Shown: positions 38,094-50,706, counted from the first letter of the stretch. The stretch is DNA of 64,000 nt from Dastarcus helophoroides (GCA_028583605.1 CM053329.1:3596001-3660000); one strand, 5' to 3'. Numbers and translations: made by a program. The notes: generated from the letters alone by a model not told the origin.

Positions 38094-38471
38094 TGTAACG
38101 CAATGTAAATAGATGGAATAGAATTTAGAATAGAATTGTATAATTTAGTAAATAAAAAAAGTTTCTAGAAGGATCTGATAAGGGGAAAGCGGCCGCGATA
38201 ACGAAACAAATGGCAGATAAGCGTTCCAGAAATTTCGGAAACGATAAGCCTTATCTGCCGAAAATTTCTCGAAGCCGGGGGCCAAAACTATAAAAGGCGG
38301 TCAGCTTTCCCTCGAGTCAGTCAGTTAGAATCAGTGTAATTAGTGAGTTAGTAGAAGTCAATAATAAGTGAGTTAATTGTCAATTGTGGTGATCCAAGTT
38401 CAGTTTGTTAATAAAGTGGGTATTATTTTCAATTCACGTGTGAATCAATTCCAACCGATAAGCGCGTAACA
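38094..38471 (+). mobile_element. solo LTR, gypsy type, same family as 4631-4994
   Basis: TGTAACGCAATG…GCGCGTAACA, 378 bases, flanked by GTAT on both sides (38090-38093 and 38472-38475). A TATAAAA box is at about 38289 and an AATAAA at about 38410. It is highly similar to the inverse of 4631-4994. It sits in the long stretch between the Gr first exon and its candidate C-terminal exons. Confidence 0.9.
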
Positions 38472-38958
38472 GTATTCAACATTTTTTGAATCTATCATAT
38501 TTTGAAAGATTGCATTTATAACCAAAAACCTTGTCCACTGTACCCCTGTAAGGGGTTTTCACGTTTTCACGCAAAAACTGTACACTTTTAGGCCTTTGTA
38601 TCCCGATAATTTTTCATCCTATCAGATCACTCAAAAAATGATTACTGTGTTTTTTGATGGACATACTTGGTATATTACTAAGGAAACGGTTGATAATCAG
38701 ATGCAAGCTCGAAATAACCAAACTTTATTTTTTTTATTGGAATAAAAAATATAGGTTCTTCAACTCTTTAAATGAGGTATAGGGTGTCATTTAAAATTAT
38801 TGGTCACAAAGACCTTATCTATGATGATTACGTCAGCTATTATTATTTGTTTGGAAGCCTACTGTCCTTCATTTTCACTTTCCGAATTTCATAATTCCAA
38901 GTATGTATAACCATTCAAAAGATAGAAGGGGAGGGGCGGAGGCACTTTTGACTGGCAC

Positions 38959-40417
38959 TACAAAGGTTGAACCAAATTTGATTTGGACTATAGGGATCTC
39001 GTAAACTATTAGAGGTACAGGAAAGCTTAAATTGGCAAAGTATTATTTCGCTGAGAAAACAATTTAATTTCAATTTGTCTTGGTTTTATTTAGAAAAGAC
39101 TGAAAATCGCTATCTTTAAAAATCAGGTGTAACTTGTTTATTTGAAGTCCAATTAAAGAAATTTAAAAAACGTAATTAGTTGTTTTTTAAGGTCTTTTCA
39201 TCGGTTTAGGTTATTTTTTTCTAAATTTAACTGTTTCCGAGAAAATTATGTCAACTTTATTATTTTTTATAGGCACCATATTGGATTTTATCATTTTCGA
39301 ATTTTGCATATTTTTCTGATTAATATTATATATGACATGTCATATTTCAAATGAGTCAAAGTGGGTTAAATGAACTAATTTTCTATTTCTAAACAAAAAA
39401 TTATAGTAGGCGATGCAACAGGTAATAATAAAAATACAGTACCTAATTACGTAACAATAACTATTAAAAAATTTAAATAGTTGAGTTAAAATAAAAATTA
39501 AACAGTTATTAGTATAACTTTAACGTGCATGCACCCCTTTAAATAGAGTAATTCTATCAAAAAGGGTAGAGGTTTTAAAAATTTTGTCAACAATTTTTAC
39601 AAAAGTTCTTTTATCATTAAATACTTATTCGTGTAACGTGAAATATCTAACAATCTAACATGAGAAATGACTCTCATATTCATGCACATTATCCGTGTTA
39701 AAATATTTAACTTATGGAGAAGTGTAGAACGCACATTTGCGCATGAGTCATGGGAAATCGTCCTCAATAAGGCCCTTAGAATGTTCTGAGAATTACGTAA
39801 TTTAAAGGGAATCATGCACGTTACGATTATTAATAAATCTTTCAATATTACACATTTTGTTATAATATTTTTGGTATTTAAACAATAATTATTGTTTTTT
39901 AGAAATTGTATTTTTTATTATTAAAAGTTATGGCACTTGCATCGCCTACTATAATTTTTTTGTTTAAAAATAAAAAATAAGTTCATTTAACCCACTTTAA
40001 CATATTTGAAGTATGGCATGACATACATTATTTTAATCAGAAAAGTATGCCAAATTCGAAAATGATAAAATCCAATATAGCGTTTATAAGAAATAAAAAA
40101 GTTGACAACTTTCTCGGAAACAGTTGAATTCAGAAGAAATTAATGAACACCAATGAAAAGGCGTCAAAAGACAACTAATTAAATTTTTTAAATTTTTTCA
40201 ATCAGACTTCAAATAAACAAGTTACAGCTGATTTTTTAACAAATGGCGATTTTCAGTTTTTTCTAAATAAAATAAAGACGAATTGGAATTCAATTGTTTT
40301 CTCAGCGGAATAATATTAGGTATCAAATTCTGCAGTACTTTTTCCATTTAAGCTTCCTTGTATCGCTAACGGTTTATGAGATCCCTATAGTGAAAATCAA
40401 ATTTGGTTCAACCTGTA
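38959..40417. mobile_element. long-TIR palindromic element (TACARGTTGAACCAAAT)
   Basis: The terminal repeats start TACAAAGGTTGAACCAAATT and its inverse, TTTGGTTCAACCTGTA. Inverted similarity extends almost to the centre near 39690, for example GTGGGTTAAATGAACTAATT at 39362 against its inverse near 39985. No transposase is seen. A solitary end of the same family occurs at 29597-29800. Confidence 0.85.
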
Positions 40418-41024
40418 GATTATTAAAATGGGATAAAAATCACTATCGATTTGCATAAAAATACATAGGATGCAAAATTAAAAAAAAAATAATGTTAGGT
40501 TACGTCGAGCTTGCATCTTATCTTAAAATGTCTTTTCTCCTTCATTTTAGCAATATAACAAGAATATTCATAAAAATCATGACACATTTTTGAACTATCA
40601 AATATCCTGAAATATAATTAAGATACAGAAATTTAAAAGTGTATAATTTTTGCAGGAAGACTCTGTATATAGGAAAAGTACGTGGCAAATTGTAAGACAT
40701 GATTTACTGGGGTGCATTTTTAGGGTTGAATGTTTCTTGTGTTCTTTCTGTTTATTGAGAAGCTGTTGGGCCGAAAGACTGTCTTAACTAGTCTAACTTA
40801 ATGCCAGCTCAACCCAAAAACGAATAATCATCGATTCTTCGAAGCTTCGATCGCATTTAATATTTATTTTTATAAAATGATAATACAATCATTTTATTGC
40901 ACTTAAGGTAATGTGTTTTTCTTGTTCTTTTTTATGTCAATTAAGACAAAACTCATGTGCAATATTTAACAAAACCAAAATACGCTACCCACATGTATCA
41001 TCAACACAAATTAATATTAAAAAA

Positions 41025-41858
41025 ATTGATTTTCTAGATGCTGTGTATAATCATTTTTTGTTACTGAGGATACTTGGAATGATCTGTTGTAATGTAGCAC
41101 GAGATGAAACTAATGGTGACAAAGTAATAATTTACAATAAAACCACCAAGATTATACTTACCTCAATACACACAATCCTGAGAGGGACATTTTTAATTCG
41201 TCAAATTTACTATCTCAATAATTGGAAAAACAGTTTTGGTGTCGACGATATAAAATTCTTTATTTACATAAACGAATTTTGTTCTATATCATATAACATC
41301 ATATTTGCCCGGCTGAAAACAAAAAAATTTGTAATGCTTTTTATTGAAATGCAAGACATTTATAAACAGCATAGATATATACAAAAATACATAAACTTTA
41401 GAAAAATAAAGAAGAGGACCAACATAATAGTTTATTTAAATATATCTCATTTAACCCTCATTGCCACAATAATGAGCGTTAACTCCGCTGGAATTGTGAC
41501 CATACTAGCTACTCTATATTTTTATGTATTTCTTGTTGTTTTTCTTGGCAACTAATATATAGTATTGCCACTTTTAAAGGATATTCTACAATGTACTAAG
41601 GAACATCTGCAGCGAGGGCATTCTAAATATAGAACAGTGGTAATATTTTCCGCTAACATCTTAGATGATTTGATGTCAGGTTTCTTGCTGATATTTATTG
41701 CCCAATATTTTTTTACATTGATTTATCATATCTACAATTTGACAACAACACTTATGGTAGTAGATATTATTATTACAATGATGCTGGTAGGAGTGATTCT
41801 CTATTGGTTGTTATGAATGGTGCTTTTATCTGTTCAAGTGGAACAACTAACTAATAAG
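41025..41858 (+). pseudogene. decayed duplicate of the Gr first exon at 36080-36955
   Basis: This copy aligns along its whole length with the 36080 exon: shared stretches include CNVxRDETNGDKVII and LPxLKDILQ. It ends at an equivalent phase-0 donor, AATAAG|GTATAA. Lesions are clear. The ATG of the sister copy is ATT here (41025). A Tyr codon has become TAA at 41553-41555. About 15 codons are missing in frame around 41625-41660, compared with the sister exon. A TGA stands at 41814-41816. An upstream ATG at 40911 opens the frame but adds 38 residues with no Gr character. It probably arose as a tandem duplicate and once served as an alternative first exon for the exons at 48591-52018. It cannot encode a full receptor now. 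Confidence 0.88.
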
Positions 41859-42115
41859 GTATAATATTAACTTACCATTCCTTATCAGAATTTTTTACTC
41901 CATAGCTTTTACTGATTTTGGAGAAATATTAGAATTTTAAAATAATAGTTTCTCTAAGACTGTTATAGAAACGACACAGTCTATGACCAAAATTGTGATG
42001 GAACAAATGTCATTCCAACATCTGTAGAAAATACTTTTAATTCTACACATCGAATCAGAAGCCGTCATTTTAGGACGGGATATAAATTAATTTATTTTTT
42101 TTGTAATGGTTTAAA

Positions 42116-42215
42116 TATAAATCTTGTCCCCTGAAACCAAGAAAGATCAAAAAACAGAACAAAGGTTGCTATAACCCCTTTCGATTGTCAAGCTATCATT
42201 TTTAGAGAGATACTC
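42116..42215 (+). repeat. dispersed repeat shared with 44606-44707
   Basis: AAATCTTRTCCCCTGAAACY through TATCATTTTYAGAGAGATACT matches the stretch at 44606-44707 in the same orientation. The adjoining ACCAAGGACCAGTTCGTTCC (42240) recurs near 51416. Confidence 0.8.
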
Positions 42216-44605
42216 AATCAATTCAATTTTTGAAGATAACCAAGGACCAGTTCGTTCCACCAAAATTATCGTTATGGTTACATGTAACAATTAAGGTATT
42301 TATTTAAAGCCTCGCGTTTAAAAATTGTAACCTATTTTAAAGATTTATAGGGGTTTTTTCATAATCTTGTTAGAGAAAATATAGTCTACAATATGTTTGG
42401 AATGGCTTATTCCACACTCGCGAAACCGTAACCCTTGGCTGCGGCTCGGACTACAAACATTCGTTCGGGTGGAATATGCGCCATGCCATAACTTGTTGTG
42501 GAATATACTATTTTTATATGGCCCTAATAATAAATTGTTAGTTTAAAAAAGTAAAAATACATTGCAGAAAATAATCTGATGTGAAATTATCATCACCTTA
42601 TTAGCTCAAAACTTGATAATTATGATCATTATTGCCAAGGTCGATATTTCATTTTTGAATATTTAATTTCAACAACGATCTTTTTCGCAGTCGTTTTTTG
42701 GCATAAAATATAAAGTATTTCAATTTTACCTAAAAAGTTTTAAAACAGTAAAATGTCCAACCAACGTGATTTGCAGAATAACTTTCAAAAGAAATTCCAT
42801 GTTCCATGAAAACACAAGAAAGTGAAAGAAAGAATGACATATATTTTTCCTCTTTTTAGCATACAGTTATTAAGAATGAAAAATCGCGAAACAGTTAAGA
42901 ATGAACGCTCAAGTCTTTTCACGAAAGTTAAGTTCTATATCATCAGCATCTGTACTTATCAACGACGTACGAATGCCTGTGCAAGTACGTATTTGAAATG
43001 GAATGTTAAAATACATTCCGAGCGTCAGATACAATACAATATACAATACAATATACGTTAACCATATGAAGTTATGGGTTTGACCAAAATGGGGTTATAT
43101 CTACAGAACACTACAAATCATCAATGTAATTTCAGTAGCGTGCATCCATCGTGCCGGCAGTTATTTTCGTATTTAATATTTGATGTTTCCATTTTAAATA
43201 TTTTTCTACTTATTTAGAAATGCTGCAGTTTTCGTGAAATTTGAGAAAACCATCTTCGTAAAATCCCGGCACTAGGTTAAATGAAGACTGGTATTATGGT
43301 GGCAAAATTACCGAATTTTTTGAGCAAAAAAGAGATACTATGAGAGTATAGATAGTGACAGACAGTGGCAACGAATAGATATTGCTTCCAAGATATTTAG
43401 GTAACAAATTTATTTTCTGAAAACGTACTTCTTTGGTAAATTTACTAATGGAGAAGTTATTAAAAAGTTTTAAACCGTGGACGTAGAGGTAAGAACTTGC
43501 CTAGAAACAAATTTAATTGGATATTGTTAAGTAGCGATAAGGTATCCTTGTATATTAGGCAAGTTCTAAAAAAAACGATTTGGGAAACTAATTTTGCACA
43601 TTTAACCTATAGAGCAAAGAATAATAAGAAGATTGTGAAAATAAATGAAACAAAACTATTCAGGAAAAATTTGGCAAAAACCGTGGAAAACATAGAAAAA
43701 TATCCCCACTGCAGTTCCTAGTCCGTAAATTCTTCTTTCTATTTATCTTTGCCTTAGAGCTCTGGAGTCAGTGAAAGCTCAAAAAGGGGTTTAAATTATA
43801 ATTCCATTTCAGCGTAAATATTCCTGATTTTTTTTTCATACACGTATTCTTATCATACTCATTTTTTCTATCTTTCCTTAAAATTAATTTCATTATAACT
43901 GAATCACCCTGTATACCAATCCTTTTTACTGAAACATTTATTCTGGTTGAAGGATTGATAAATATTTTTAAATCAACATAGATTACACTCTAGTTAAGTT
44001 AGCACAAGACTTAGTTTCGTTACACCTTCCATACTTTCGATTCACGACAAGTATTCCGAAGCACGATCAGACAATGATAAGCAAATATGTAGAAACAGAG
44101 TAAGAGTTATAAAAAGAAAAAAATAGTTTGTTTCTAATTTTTTTAAATTATTTCAAATGCTTACAATACCTGCAGTTATAAAAGGTCTTCCTCATTGTAA
44201 CAACAAAATAACCATGACGATGATGTCGAAATTTCCCAAGATATTGATGGCCATTTTTGGGACATATTTAACTTGCCATTTCAAGCACTCCTGGGTCTTT
44301 ATTAGTATAATTAGATAATTTAGCCTTTCTTGTGGTTTTCTTAGGTGGATGATAATATAAGAAATTTTGCTATAATCCTGAGAACTGCTTCCAGAAAGAG
44401 ACAACAAAGTTTCACATATTTTGTATAATTAATAAGTACTAAGCAATAATAAAGTTAGGTTTATTATTTTTTGTAAAAACAAGAATAACAGCATTATCAG
44501 GTTTACTTTCCAACATTTGAAACATTTGCAGAAGCATGCTTCTTCTTGTTTGACTAGTCTTGGTCTTATCTTTGCCAATTACAAAAATTCCTATTTGATA
44601 ATTGA

Positions 44606-44707
44606 AATACAAATCTTATCCCCTGAAACTAAGAAAGATCAAAAAACACAACAAAGGTTGCTCTAACGTGTTTCGATAGCCAAACTATCATTTTCAGAGA
44701 GATACTA
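44606..44707 (+). repeat. second copy of the 42116-42215 repeat
   Basis: See 42116-42215; the copy ends shortly before the broken THAP finger. Confidence 0.8.
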
Positions 44708-44907
44708 ACACCTAATCCCATAATATAATATAAGACTGGTAATGTAACCCGCTCTCTGTTGCGATAAGTGGCACTAAAACCATATGAAGGATAGCCCGAA
44801 AGAGGACTGCTTTGAGTAGATTAAGCAATGCTTTCTTATGCAAATATTGATAATTTATGCAATTGTTTCGCTATTTTTCGGTTTTATATTTATATTTTAA
44901 TTACAAA

Positions 44908-45118
44908 ATGGCAAGACTTGGCTGTGTCTATTTGCAACAGTGCTTATAAAAGCCATCATGAAAAAGTGTCGTTGTTTCGAGTGCCTAAGGACAAAGTTGA
45001 TATATGAAGGTGAAAAATCCCTCGAAATGACTGGCTGTTGTCAATTCGAGATTTTGTATGCGAAAAACATTTTAGTGCAGGTTTTGTTTTAAGAGAAATA
45101 AACAATGAACTGTGCAGA
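44908..45118 (+). pseudogene. broken THAP-type zinc finger
   Basis: After an ATG the frame gives a first Cys pair (C-V-Y-x-C with a one-base shift), then NSAYKSHHEKVSLFRVPKDK, and then DFVCEKHFSAGF. This is the C2CH pattern of THAP domains: C-x(2-4)-C, about 40 residues, C-x2-H, with the F-R-V-P core. The conserved Trp position appears as TGA (AGGTGAAAAATC). A frameshift and two stops make it non-functional. It may be the first exon of a P-like transposon or of a host THAP gene; the sequence after a possible donor at 45119 shows no continuation that I recognise. Confidence 0.65.
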
Positions 45119-47106
45119 GTACGTATTTCTTAAAAAACTTAATCAGTTTCTATTAAATGAATATCTTATGCCAAAGTAATTTAAACATAAAATTTTTTTG
45201 TATATATAATTAAGAAATAAAACTATTATTAATAGACAGACGAGCCGTTGGTTTATCAGGGTCCGGTGTATGTATGGAACACCAGCTATAACTTTTTAAA
45301 AAATATTTAAAAAAAAAATGTGTCAGATTAACTTTTTTGGTTAATTATTTGTCACTTGCCAGCGTCTTTGATTTTGTTTTCTTAGCTTTCATTTTGTTGC
45401 TTTGGTAACCAATTTTTAAGTTTCCAAATGACCTCTGAATTTTTTTTTGCCTTATTAAAAAAAAATTTTAACTTTCTGCATTCGGTAACATCAAATTATA
45501 CAGGTTAGATTCGAAGAATTTCGGGAAATCATAATTTTACTGATATTTATCATTCATTTTTTAATGTTATTTTTAAAGAACTCCAAGTACTAAAATGAAA
45601 TCGTTACCAAAAACAAACATAGGTATACGGGCAAAAATTCCATTTTAATTAATAACGCATGTTTAAAAATAGTATTAAATTATTTAATAAGAGAATCCGT
45701 AAAAATATGAAATTCTTTATTTTCTCTAACTTTTTTACTTCTAAACCCTGTAAGATTTGGGGTCACCAAATGCAGAAAGATATGCAAATTCTAAAAAAAG
45801 CAAACAACGGATGTCATTTGAAATTTCAAAGCTCGTTACCATCGCAACAAAACAAAGCAGGGAAAAAGAAATGCCAAATTGTGGCAAATAATTAACCAGA
45901 GTTTATTTGAAATGTTTTTTAAAAAACTTACAACCAATATTCCAGACATAAGTCGACGATGCCGTATACTTTGCATAGAGTTATGCCCAGTGGCGTGCAG
46001 TGCCATTTGAGACAGGTTAGGCAAATAGATATCCTATAATTTCGATGCAGACAAAAGCAAACGTTGAAATAAATGTAATGTAGCAAAAATTACCGTGTAC
46101 TTACAGAGCAGAAAGTCGTTGCAAGAATCCTATTCGCAAGTTTGAAAGTGCAACTAAACTTTATGAATTACTGAACTTTTCAGTCCACCTATTTTTTTCT
46201 TTTGAAAATAATAACCTATTTGAAATTATCACACATTTTTTTTACCAAAATATCCAAACACAAGTTTAAGTAGAGGAATAACACATCCTGTCCCGGTAAC
46301 TTCGTATTTAGTAACACCAAAAAAAGTTTTTTAGTCACTATAAGCAGTTTTCACCATGATCGCATTTTCACTGCATTTTCGTCACTAACAGTCCAATAAA
46401 CTAACAGTAACAAAACAGTTCAACATGATATATATATTAAATGTCTTGCATAAAGGTTGTTATAAGAATAAAAGGAATGAATTCGGTTTGTACTAAATAA
46501 ACATTACAAAAGACACACGGATCTAGACGTTAACAAGACTAACAAATTGCATTAAAGATAATATCTAGGGGATTTACCAAAATGAAAAGTTCTAGTAAAA
46601 TGTACGTCCACTGTAACAAAGATGTCGCTGTAATATACATATAGCAAATAAAAGGTGCTGCATTTCCATCTCCATATAAGCGCTATGGTATTGTTGGAAT
46701 GAGCCTGTGCCTTTGGCTTAAGCAGAACTTACAAGGGAATCTTGTGATTTAGTGTGACTATTCACTGGAATATTACTGTATTCTTGTTAACTTTGCAATA
46801 ACCTTGAATTAATTTTAAAATTTTGTACCCTCTTTTAATGATCGAAAAGAGAAACAAAGTATTAATAAAGCGAAATACTGTCTCTGCTGAAAAATTAATT
46901 TTTTTAGGAGTAGGAGTGCATTTATATATTCTTTTCTGATTTTGCCAGGGTAGGCGATGCCTTTTTGCCTTCATTGTATGCACGCCACTAGTTATGCCAG
47001 TTCTTAAGCATCTTAGTGTCTATCTCTCTCTAAGCTACCAGTCTCCCGATTACGTGCCACATTTCGCCTCGCGTCGACATTATCATGCCTAATCCTAAAA
47101 TTAACC

Positions 47107-47600
47107 CTTATATAGTAAGAATACTAACTTCGTGCATGATCGACCGCATCCGGACGTGCATGTGCATCTAATCAAACACGTCACAGTTCCTTATCTATCA
47201 ACCTTAACTATTTTTAACAGAGATGAATCGCCTAAAGCATGTCGAGCAACACTTGACTTCTCAGTTCTTCCGTACCTCAAATGAGCCAAATGCTCCTTCA
47301 GTCGGATTTTAAGAGATCGTCTAGTCTGCCCGGTGTTGCTCGACATGCTTTTAAATAAGATCATAGGATAGATAATAATATTAAACTGTTAAGACTAGTA
47401 AATAAGAATTGTATGTTAAATGTATGTGAAAGCTTAGCCATCCATAAGGTTGGAGACAACATATGAATGGTTGTGCTGGTTCTTTAGGCAATCTATTTCT
47501 GTTAAAAGTAGTTAAGGTTGATAGATAAGGAATTGTGACCTACGACGTGTATAATTAGATTCGCATGCGCGTTCTGATGCGGTCGATCATCATCCGTTGC
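47107..47600 (-). mobile_element. Penelope-like retroelement remnant (GIY-YIG end) with inverted duplicate
   Basis: On the minus strand from about 47338 to 47210 the frame reads TGQTRRSLKIRLKEH then YGRTEKSSVARHAL, the pattern of the Penelope-like GIY-YIG endonuclease domain (Y-x-GQT-x-R-x(8)-EH). Only the C-terminal part of that domain is present. The downstream part (47107-47250) recurs inverted at 47490-47600, including TTAAGGTTGATAGATAAGGAA. Inverted terminal duplications are common in Penelope-like elements. Confidence 0.75.
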
Positions 47601-47867
47601 ACCAAAATTATTGCTTTCCTACTTAATAAAACTCCAATAAATTACTCTCAAATGTGACTCTGAACTGACTGATTCAGAAATTATATATGATGACGAAGAA
47701 CTCAACATTCTTGAAGTAAACGAGAAACAAGGGTTGTTGGTCACAGGTGTTGATATTTTAGGTAGAGTATCGATATCTTATTTAACACATTTAGAATTCG
47801 AATTTCAAAAAAATCTTTTCTTAACAAATGCGTAGGTGGTGTGGTGGAACTAGGTGTCATATTTCAA

Positions 47868-48074
47868 GTTTATACAACAAGTTTATTTAACATTTCTGCG
47901 ACCCAGTTTGGAAATATTTAAATTATTAATATTGAATGTTGACAATACTCTGACACATTTTATGAAATATGACTACGTGATATTTAAATTTATTTAAAAC
48001 GTCACCTCATGACAGTTGACAAAAAATAGAAAAATTTATTTTACATAGAAAAGAAAAAAATAAAAATGAATAAA

Positions 48075-48123
<49 letters not shown>

Positions 48124-48160
48124 GTTTCCGACCAATAAGAGTCCACCATGAAGAATAATT
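47868..48160. repeat. second copy of the 4266-4378 repeat, rearranged around an (AT)n tract
   Basis: Contains the 4266-type sequence in both orientations, on either side of about 100 bases, with (AT)n at 48079-48121. Confidence 0.7.
48079..48121. repeat. (AT)n microsatellite
   Basis: About 21 uninterrupted AT units; it creates open frames of alternating Tyr-Ile. Confidence 0.97.
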
Positions 48161-48590
48161 TATACAACGGGTTATGTTCATATAAAAATTTTTGTTTAGG
48201 TCTTTTTCCAAAATAAGAACAATAAAGTGAAGTAATTTCCAGTGCTTTTCTGGAATTTCGTGTTGATATTGATGATACCTCAATCTGCCCCATCCTCATC
48301 TACCTTAGTTTAATTTGTTTCAAACTACTACTTTCTATTTACTGCGTTTCGATTTAAAACACCAGTGCATGATTTATTCAACCCGCAAAATTAAAATTAG
48401 TCGTATATTTATATCTTAAGTGAACATATTTTAGGTGAAGTTTTATTTATGAATACTCCTTAAAAAATTACTACTGAAATATAACTACGTAAGAAATAGT
48501 TTGTTGAATTTATTTCTTATTTTAAACTGTTGCACATTTCAATTTTGTAAAATAGTAAGACACTTAATGCAATAAAAGAATTTATTTCAG

Positions 48591-48659
48591 ATACCAGAGA
48601 TAAAGGAAACTCTTTACAAAATTAGTAATTGTTGCAAGGATAAGCATATTAGAAGAGAG
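48591..48659 (+). CDS. gustatory receptor C-terminal exon 2 (second Gr locus)
   Basis: Acceptor TTTATTTCAG and donor GAG|GTAAGA enclose 69 bases in phase 0, encoding 23 residues starting IPEIKETLYKIS. It has exactly the size and phase of 23876-23944 in the first Gr gene. It lacks its own first exon immediately upstream; the nearest are the pseudogene exon ending at 41858 and the intact exon ending at 36955. Confidence 0.85.
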
Positions 48660-49337
48660 GTAAGAGAAATTTCATAGATATTTTTTTATTTAAGCTTTTA
48701 GTTCTTTTAATCATTATTAGTGTTTTTTTTCTAGTGTCAATAATTAGAGTTATTCAGTTTGACTAAATTAACAGTAACAAGTATATTTAGAGCATCATGA
48801 AGAGTTTTAAAACATAAGCCTAAGAAAAGAACTTTTCTAAGTTAAACGAGAACATTTAAGAATTTGGCTCAAGCTAGATAGGGAATGGGGGGTTATCGCC
48901 ACTAGCTTTAACTATAAAAAACGTTAAAAAGACGGGACTTCCAAAAAGGGCTTCTTGAAGAGGTTAAAAATAAAACGCAAAAACCAAGTAAGACACAACA
49001 ATTTTGGAGGAAATGTTCAGTTTAAGTAAAAGACTTTAGCAAATGGTTCTGAGTCAATTAAAAATTAATCGATTATTAAATTATACTGCTACAAATTTTA
49101 CTAGAACAGGTGTTATGGTTGTTATATTATTTAATGTTGCTGTCGAAAATAAGAACGTTTTATAAGCTTTGAACTCAGAGATATATATAAGCAATTGTGG
49201 GTTTTCTTTAATTCTATTAACCCTGAAACACCACCCATTAAAAAATATCCCATTTTACTACCCTGAGGTACAGGCGTACCCCAATAAAAAAGTTACAGAA
49301 AATAAAGTTTTAAGTTTTGTTATACACTAAAAACATA

Positions 49338-50706
49338 TACAGGGTGGACCATAAGTAATGGTACACAGAGCAATGGTGGATTTTTTGAATCAAAATAATT
49401 AGATTTGGCTACGTTTACTTTGTACCAAAAGTTGATATTAACAGAGATACAGACTGTCAAAGTTGAAAAAAAAATTTCGATTTTTCCGTATAACTATGGA
49501 ATGAATTGTAATATAGGGACAAAATTTGGAACAAGGGGATTTCTTAAGCCGACAAACTTTAATTTGCTGACATATTACCAATAGCTGATAGGGGGCGCTA
49601 CCTGCGCTATCCTGCATAATTCAAAATCATCAAAACTTTTTTGTGCACGTATATTTATTTTAAATAAGTTTTTTTATTTTCCCAAATTTTTACGTCAAAA
49701 GGGTGCACTGTCTAAAAGTTGTTACGAGCAACCGTTTCCAAGATATTTGCCTTTAAAGCTTGGTTTTAAATTACCAAGATATTAAATTTTCGAAGTAGGC
49801 TTGAAAAAAAAGTAATCATAAGACAGCTTTAAAATTTATTTATGTCAAATATTACTTTGCTGATAATATTTTTACCTAACTTTTGAAAATCTCAATGAAG
49901 AAAACCCAAAAAATTAAGACGTAATTTATTTTCTAACATAGAGATGTAAGATATGATGTCCCACAAGAAAACTTTAATAATCTGTGTGGTCAAAGCAGAT
50001 ATTTAAAGATGAATTTCAGTAAAAGACAGCCAGATTTTGAATTGTTTACAATCCCTTTACATGAAAAAAGTCATTTCCCACATACTTATTTTTGAAAATA
50101 CATTTTATTTTGGTATTTTATTTAAATTTGCTTTAGAAATTTAAAAAATATGTGTAATAATAATGTCAGTAGGGTAATATTTGATATAAACTATTTTAGA
50201 GTCAGTTTTATTACTTTTATTTTAAAACCTACTGCGAAAAATTCACATTTACATAACTTAAAATAAATGTACTGCAAACTTTGAAGTCAAATATCTTGAA
50301 AACGGTTGCTTCTATCAACATCTGGAAAGTACACCTTTTTAACGTAGCAAATGTAGGTAAATAAAAATATTTATTTAAAATAAGTGTACATAAAGGCACA
50401 AAAGTAGTTATGATGCTTTAGAATAATACAAGGTAGCGGAGGTGGCACCTCCTATGAGTTACTAGCAACCTGTTAGCAAATTAGGATTTCCTGACCAAAG
50501 AAACCCCCATATGCCAAATTTCTTGTCTATAGTGAAATGTGTTCATCAGTTATGCGAAACAATCACAATTTTTTTTTTCAACTTTGACACCCTGTATCTC
50601 TGTTAATATCGACTTTTGGTAAAATGTAAATGTGGCTAAATCCCGTTATTTTTATTTGAAAAATCTAGTCTTGCTCTATGTACCATTACTTATGGTTCAC
50701 CCTGTA
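49338..50706. mobile_element. long-TIR palindromic element, family 1 copy 2, in a Gr intron
   Basis: Full-length relative of 1911-3250, in the same orientation and with the same internal order. It starts TACAGGGTGGACCATAAGTA and ends with the reverse complement (…GGTTCACCCTGTA). Terminal inverted repeats are about 400 bases; there is no coding capacity. It lies inside the intron between the Gr exons at 48591 and 51750. Confidence 0.87.

Larger units (their letters stand above)
41859..44907. other. no recognised gene between Gr pseudogene exon and THAP fragment
   Basis: Holds the 42116 repeat and a transposon-like end (GAATCACCCTGTATA near 43898). Short open frames at 42822 and 43497 have no recognised domain. 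Under the shared-exon model this is intron. Confidence 0.45.
45119..48590. other. intronic or intergenic DNA with transposon remnants
   Basis: Apart from the Penelope remnant and the 47868 repeat, a roughly 64-codon acidic frame without ATG runs 47642-47835 (+) (SEIIYDDEELNILEV). It may be a transposon coding fragment but is unassigned. TACAGGTTAGATTCGAAGAA near 45499 looks like another element end. Confidence 0.4.

Noticed and set aside
48036..48299. Two overlapping minus-strand frames rich in Tyr-Ile
   Set aside because: Created by the (AT)n tract and repeat sequence; no domain.
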